From Bacillota bacterium (GTDB taxonomy: Bacteria > Bacillota > UBA4882 > UBA8346): 64,000 nucleotides of DNA. Of the stretch, positions 61,880 through 64,000 are shown one piece after another (the first letter of the stretch is position 1; the number at the start of each line of letters is the position of its first letter). The stretch is from the NCBI GenBank assembly GCA_023429995.1, contig JAEZCE010000031.1:1-64000 (forward strand), written 5' to 3'. The position numbers and the translations under genes are program-made. Below the pieces are notes generated by a model. It was not told where the DNA came from, did not search any database, and saw only the letters and a list, made by a program, of their open reading frames with translations.

Positions 61880-62128
61880 TTAAATATTGTTATTGTCAGT
61901 AGTAATCACTGCTAGAAAGTGAACGCCTATTTGACCTAACTCGCGCCTTTCTCGAAAGGCGGGCTCTTCCCCAACGATGTTGTTCAAAGTAGTTGTTTCA
62001 GTGGAAGAGTAACCGCGAACTTTAAGTTCGAAGCCGTTGACCTCTAAAAGATTTTTAGCCTCGTAGGCAGCACGCACTTGTGCGTGGGGATACTCTCCCA
62101 CCGAATCCGCTTCATTAAAAAGCTCCAT
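61880..62128 (-). other. possible remnant of an IS605/TnpB right end
   Basis: The minus strand has an open frame of 82 codons and a structured stretch: GTTGGGGAAGAGCCC followed by the perfect hairpin CGCCTTTC-GA-GAAAGGCG. This order resembles the 3' ends of tnpB loci (GTTGGGGAAG-AGCCCC plus hairpin), where the guide RNA scaffold is encoded. There is no recognisable tnpB catalytic domain, so at most a decayed end remains. Could be chance. Confidence 0.3.
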
Positions 62129-62141
62129 TGGGGGAGAATTC

Positions 62142-62257
62142 GGGGCTGTCCCAAAAGGAAATTTACGATAAAGAAATACAATATATTGAAACTCACTTGT
62201 TCGATGAAGCTATATATTGTATTTCTTATTGATTTCGAATTGCTCTTTAGACAGCCT
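62142..62257. repeat. MITE-like element, copy 2
   Basis: Short terminal inverted repeats GGCTGTC (62144-62150) and GACAGCC (62250-62256) enclose a perfect 16-bp stem (62171-62186 with 62212-62227). The stem and nearby sequence match the hairpin at 15335-15391. The GGGGCTGTCCC end resembles IS1182-type ends. Confidence 0.6.
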
Positions 62258-62368
62258 CGCGAGAGAGGTATAGACCTACAGTCAGCCTAGGTACTTGTTT
62301 TGCCTTTTGCTCAAATTATTTATTTCAACTCATATAGCATTTTTTATGTGCCATTCATGATATGCCCC

Positions 62369-62420
62369 GTCCTGGGCACCAAAATGAAATTAAAAGCAGC
62401 CGAAATGGGCTGCTTTTTTT
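62369..62420 (+). repeat. duplicated tRNA-Leu 3' end and terminator (att-like)
   Basis: Direct repeat of 38979-39030: GTCCTGGGCACCAAA, a diverged linker, and the identical AGCAGCCGAAATGGGCTGCT terminator hairpin. The rest of the tRNA is absent, so it is not a tRNA gene. The pair could mark the two ends of an integrated segment of about 23 kb. Confidence 0.75.
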
Positions 62421-62710
62421 ATATTCAAAAATAATTTTAATTTGGGTACCCTGCGGCAGTGTTAATGAGCTTTCCCAGGGCGTTAGTCGCTCGCTTTCGA
62501 AGACTTGAATATGAGTGAGTTCCGAATACCCGACCGGGATATCTTGGGACCCGCAATCTCCACTTAAGGAAAAAGATACGGATTATTTTTGTTGCTTCAC
62601 ATTGGTGAAATTTCCTCATGTTTTATAAACAAACCCTGCCGTAAAAAATCAGCTGGCATGGTTTGTTAAATTTTACATTATTTCAGGCGGTGCCTTTGAG
62701 CGACAATGCG
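62421..62710. other. intergenic region before the patatin gene end
   Basis: No supported gene. A 60-codon frame at 62437-62619 on the minus strand lacks a ribosome site and protein-like composition. Confidence 0.35.
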
Positions 62711-64000
62711 TTAATTGGCCAGATATTGTTTTAAGTTGGTTATATCTGTGGTGTCAACCTTCTGATCGATCTGTTCCTGAGCCTTTTTTGAAAGAGCCCA
62801 CCCTAATGGGATTTCAATGGGTTCATAGTCTGTGGCCTTCAGGGAATAAGTGATAAATTCCCCTTGATATAACTCCACAAACTCTTTCAGCCTGAATAAA
62901 GCGTTCTTGGTGTGGGAATCCCTCACCTGCAGTAATGTTTGAATCGGGGCGAACAATTGATAAAACATTGTTTTACCGGAAGTTTGAACATCATCCGTTT
63001 CCACCCCGTTTTTGATATAGAGGATAATCGGTTTGATCTTGGAGCGATATATGGACAATTCTTCCTGCCTGGCCGGCGAGTTTGATTTTTCCTGGTCTGA
63101 TAAAGACCTTTGTTTTTCATCCCATGTTTTTAAGGAAAGTAATATTTGATAAGCCGTATTGGCGCCGGTATTTTCAAAGTAGCCGCCGTCCACCAGTCCA
63201 ATAGTTTTGCCGTTGTTCTCACGGATAGTACCAGCCGGTCCCACATAAGGGAATCTGGCCGATAAAAGCGACGCCGTGCTAATGGAAACATCATTGGCAG
63301 TATTGTTAATGTCATCATAGAAATCCTTGAAGTTGGATTCCTGGCCGACCTGAGCCAATTCCAGCATCTGCACCGGGTTGCTGCCGGAGGAAAAATTCAA
63401 ATCAAGCGGGCTGATAATCACCGGATTTCCGTCTTCCACATGGGTGGTATTGATAAATAACGGTGGTACAGCCTTACCGGAATGATTCGCCCATAAGGAC
63501 AGGAATGGCGCTCCGAAAGTCTCGTCGTTCATTACCTTTTGCCAATGATATTCCCAGGTATTTTCAAAAACTTTGGCATGATCGAAGGAAGCAATCGGTA
63601 CCGGGCAGAGCAGCTGGACGACTTCTCTGGTTAACATACAGGCAATGACCGGAGAAAGATAATCCTTGCCGATGATTTGAGCCGTCTTGGTTTCCAATTC
63701 ATTTTTAGCGGGAGGCTGACCATGGACATTCCATTTTAATAAGCCGGCAAAGATGGTGGCCCCAAAACTCCCCCCGGAAACACTGCTGATACCAAAGAGA
63801 TCGTCCCGGAATTTCGGATATTCCGATTGAATTCGGGCCAGCAATTTGGCGCTCCAGTATGCAGCCCGGATTCCTCCGCCTTCCGATATTACAATGATCA
63901 GTGGTTTCCTTTGGTCGGTCTTCCCGGAAACAGCTTTTGGCACCGGTACCCGTTGGTTCCATTGCTGATAAAAATCGCTCAAATTAATCCTGGGGCGATG
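62711..64000 (-). CDS. patatin-like phospholipase (partial, runs off the edge)
   Basis: At least 423 residues, cut by the window end: the frame stays open past the first usable start codon (TTG at 63982). Patatin motifs are the oxyanion stretch E-G-G-G-I-R-A-A-Y, the nucleophile region I-S-S-V-S-G-G-S (where the usual G-x-S-x-G has Ser in place of the first Gly), and the Asp in V-D-G-G-Y-F-E-N-T-G. It should be a serine acyl hydrolase acting on lipids. The N terminus, and any membrane part, lies outside the window. Confidence 0.85.
   Translation of the reverse strand, partial: HRPRINLSDFYQQWNQRVPVPKAVSGKTDQRKPLIIVISEGGGIRAAYWSAKLLARIQSEYPKFRDDLFGISSVSGGSFGATIFAGLLKWNVHGQPPAKNELETKTAQIIGKDYLSPVIACMLTREVVQLLCPVPIASFDHAKVFENTWEYHWQKVMNDETFGAPFLSLWANHSGKAVPPLFINTTHVEDGNPVIISPLDLNFSSGSNPVQMLELAQVGQESNFKDFYDDINNTANDVSISTASLLSARFPYVGPAGTIRENNGKTIGLVDGGYFENTGANTAYQILLSLKTWDEKQRSLSDQEKSNSPARQEELSIYRSKIKPIILYIKNGVETDDVQTSGKTMFYQLFAPIQTLLQVRDSHTKNALFRLKEFVELYQGEFITYSLKATDYEPIEIPLGWALSKKAQEQIDQKVDTTDITNLKQYLAN

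Noticed and set aside
62369..62420. Second tRNA-Leu gene
   Set aside because: Only the last 13 bases of the tRNA and its terminator are present; no D-arm, anticodon or full acceptor.
62437..62619. 60-codon minus-strand frame
   Set aside because: No ribosome site and unlike protein; lies between a terminator-like repeat and the patatin gene.

Overview
The window looks like chromosomal DNA of a spore-forming Bacillota (Firmicutes) bacterium, probably a strict or facultative anaerobe. The evidence is a sporulation sigma factor (sigG) next to spoIIR, AGGAGG-type ribosome binding sites, a Ser46-type HPr, LytS/LytTR signalling and many ABC/PTS sugar systems. I did not assign a genus. Most genes lie on the minus strand.

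Layout. (1) 0.3-13.0 kb, minus strand: a LytS-type sensor kinase and LytTR regulator, a chemotaxis receptor, a tripartite tricarboxylate transporter (TctB, TctC, TctA), an N-terminal sulfatase fragment, a full sulfatase, an aldose-1-epimerase-like protein and another sulfatase. It reads as a sense/swim/import/desulfate cluster for an unknown sulfated compound. An imperfect repeat of about 95 bp, in three copies, sits upstream of both tctB and the receptor. (2) 13.3-26.5 kb: tRNA-Arg and tRNA-Gly, a DUF523 protein, a zinc-ribbon protein, a membrane metallophosphoesterase, a secreted ankyrin protein, typA, a secreted propeller-like protein and an Rpn-type nuclease, with several dispersed repeats between them. 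(3) 26.5-28.2 kb: a small XRE regulator, a three-repeat orphan type I-C-like CRISPR array with its leader, and a 21-bp tandem repeat that encodes perfect heptads. (4) 28.2-36.0 kb: a disaccharide phosphorylase cluster (LacI regulator, beta-phosphoglucomutase, sugar ABC transporter, GH65 phosphorylase) with two promoters whose spacers contain the predicted LacI operator. (5) 36.1-39.0 kb: an AlkZ-related protein, spoIIR, sigG with a predicted sigma-F/G promoter, and tRNA-Leu(GAG).

(6) 39.0-62.4 kb may be an integrated segment. The 3' end of tRNA-Leu with its terminator is repeated, in the same orientation, at 62.37 kb. Inside it are an OmpR-type two-component system with an ABC exporter pair (one half broken by an in-frame TGA), a nitroreductase, an SGNH hydrolase, a small monooxygenase, a ChrB-like protein and an MFS transporter. 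A 12-kb amino-sugar operon follows: double GNAT, PIG-L-type deacetylase, MurQ, mannose-family EIIB/C/D/A, a membrane helical-repeat protein, dedicated enzyme I and HPr, a GntR regulator, a histidine phosphatase, a SIS-type deaminase and NagA. Its predicted chemistry is uptake and phosphorylation of a MurNAc/GlcNAc-type sugar, ether cleavage, deacetylation and deamination into glycolysis.

(7) 62.4-64.0 kb: a patatin-like phospholipase running off the right edge. The strongest new observation is regulatory: three promoters in region 6 carry the same 11-bp-periodic direct-repeat box exactly 10 bp upstream of a -10 element, which defines a candidate regulon for the local two-component system.
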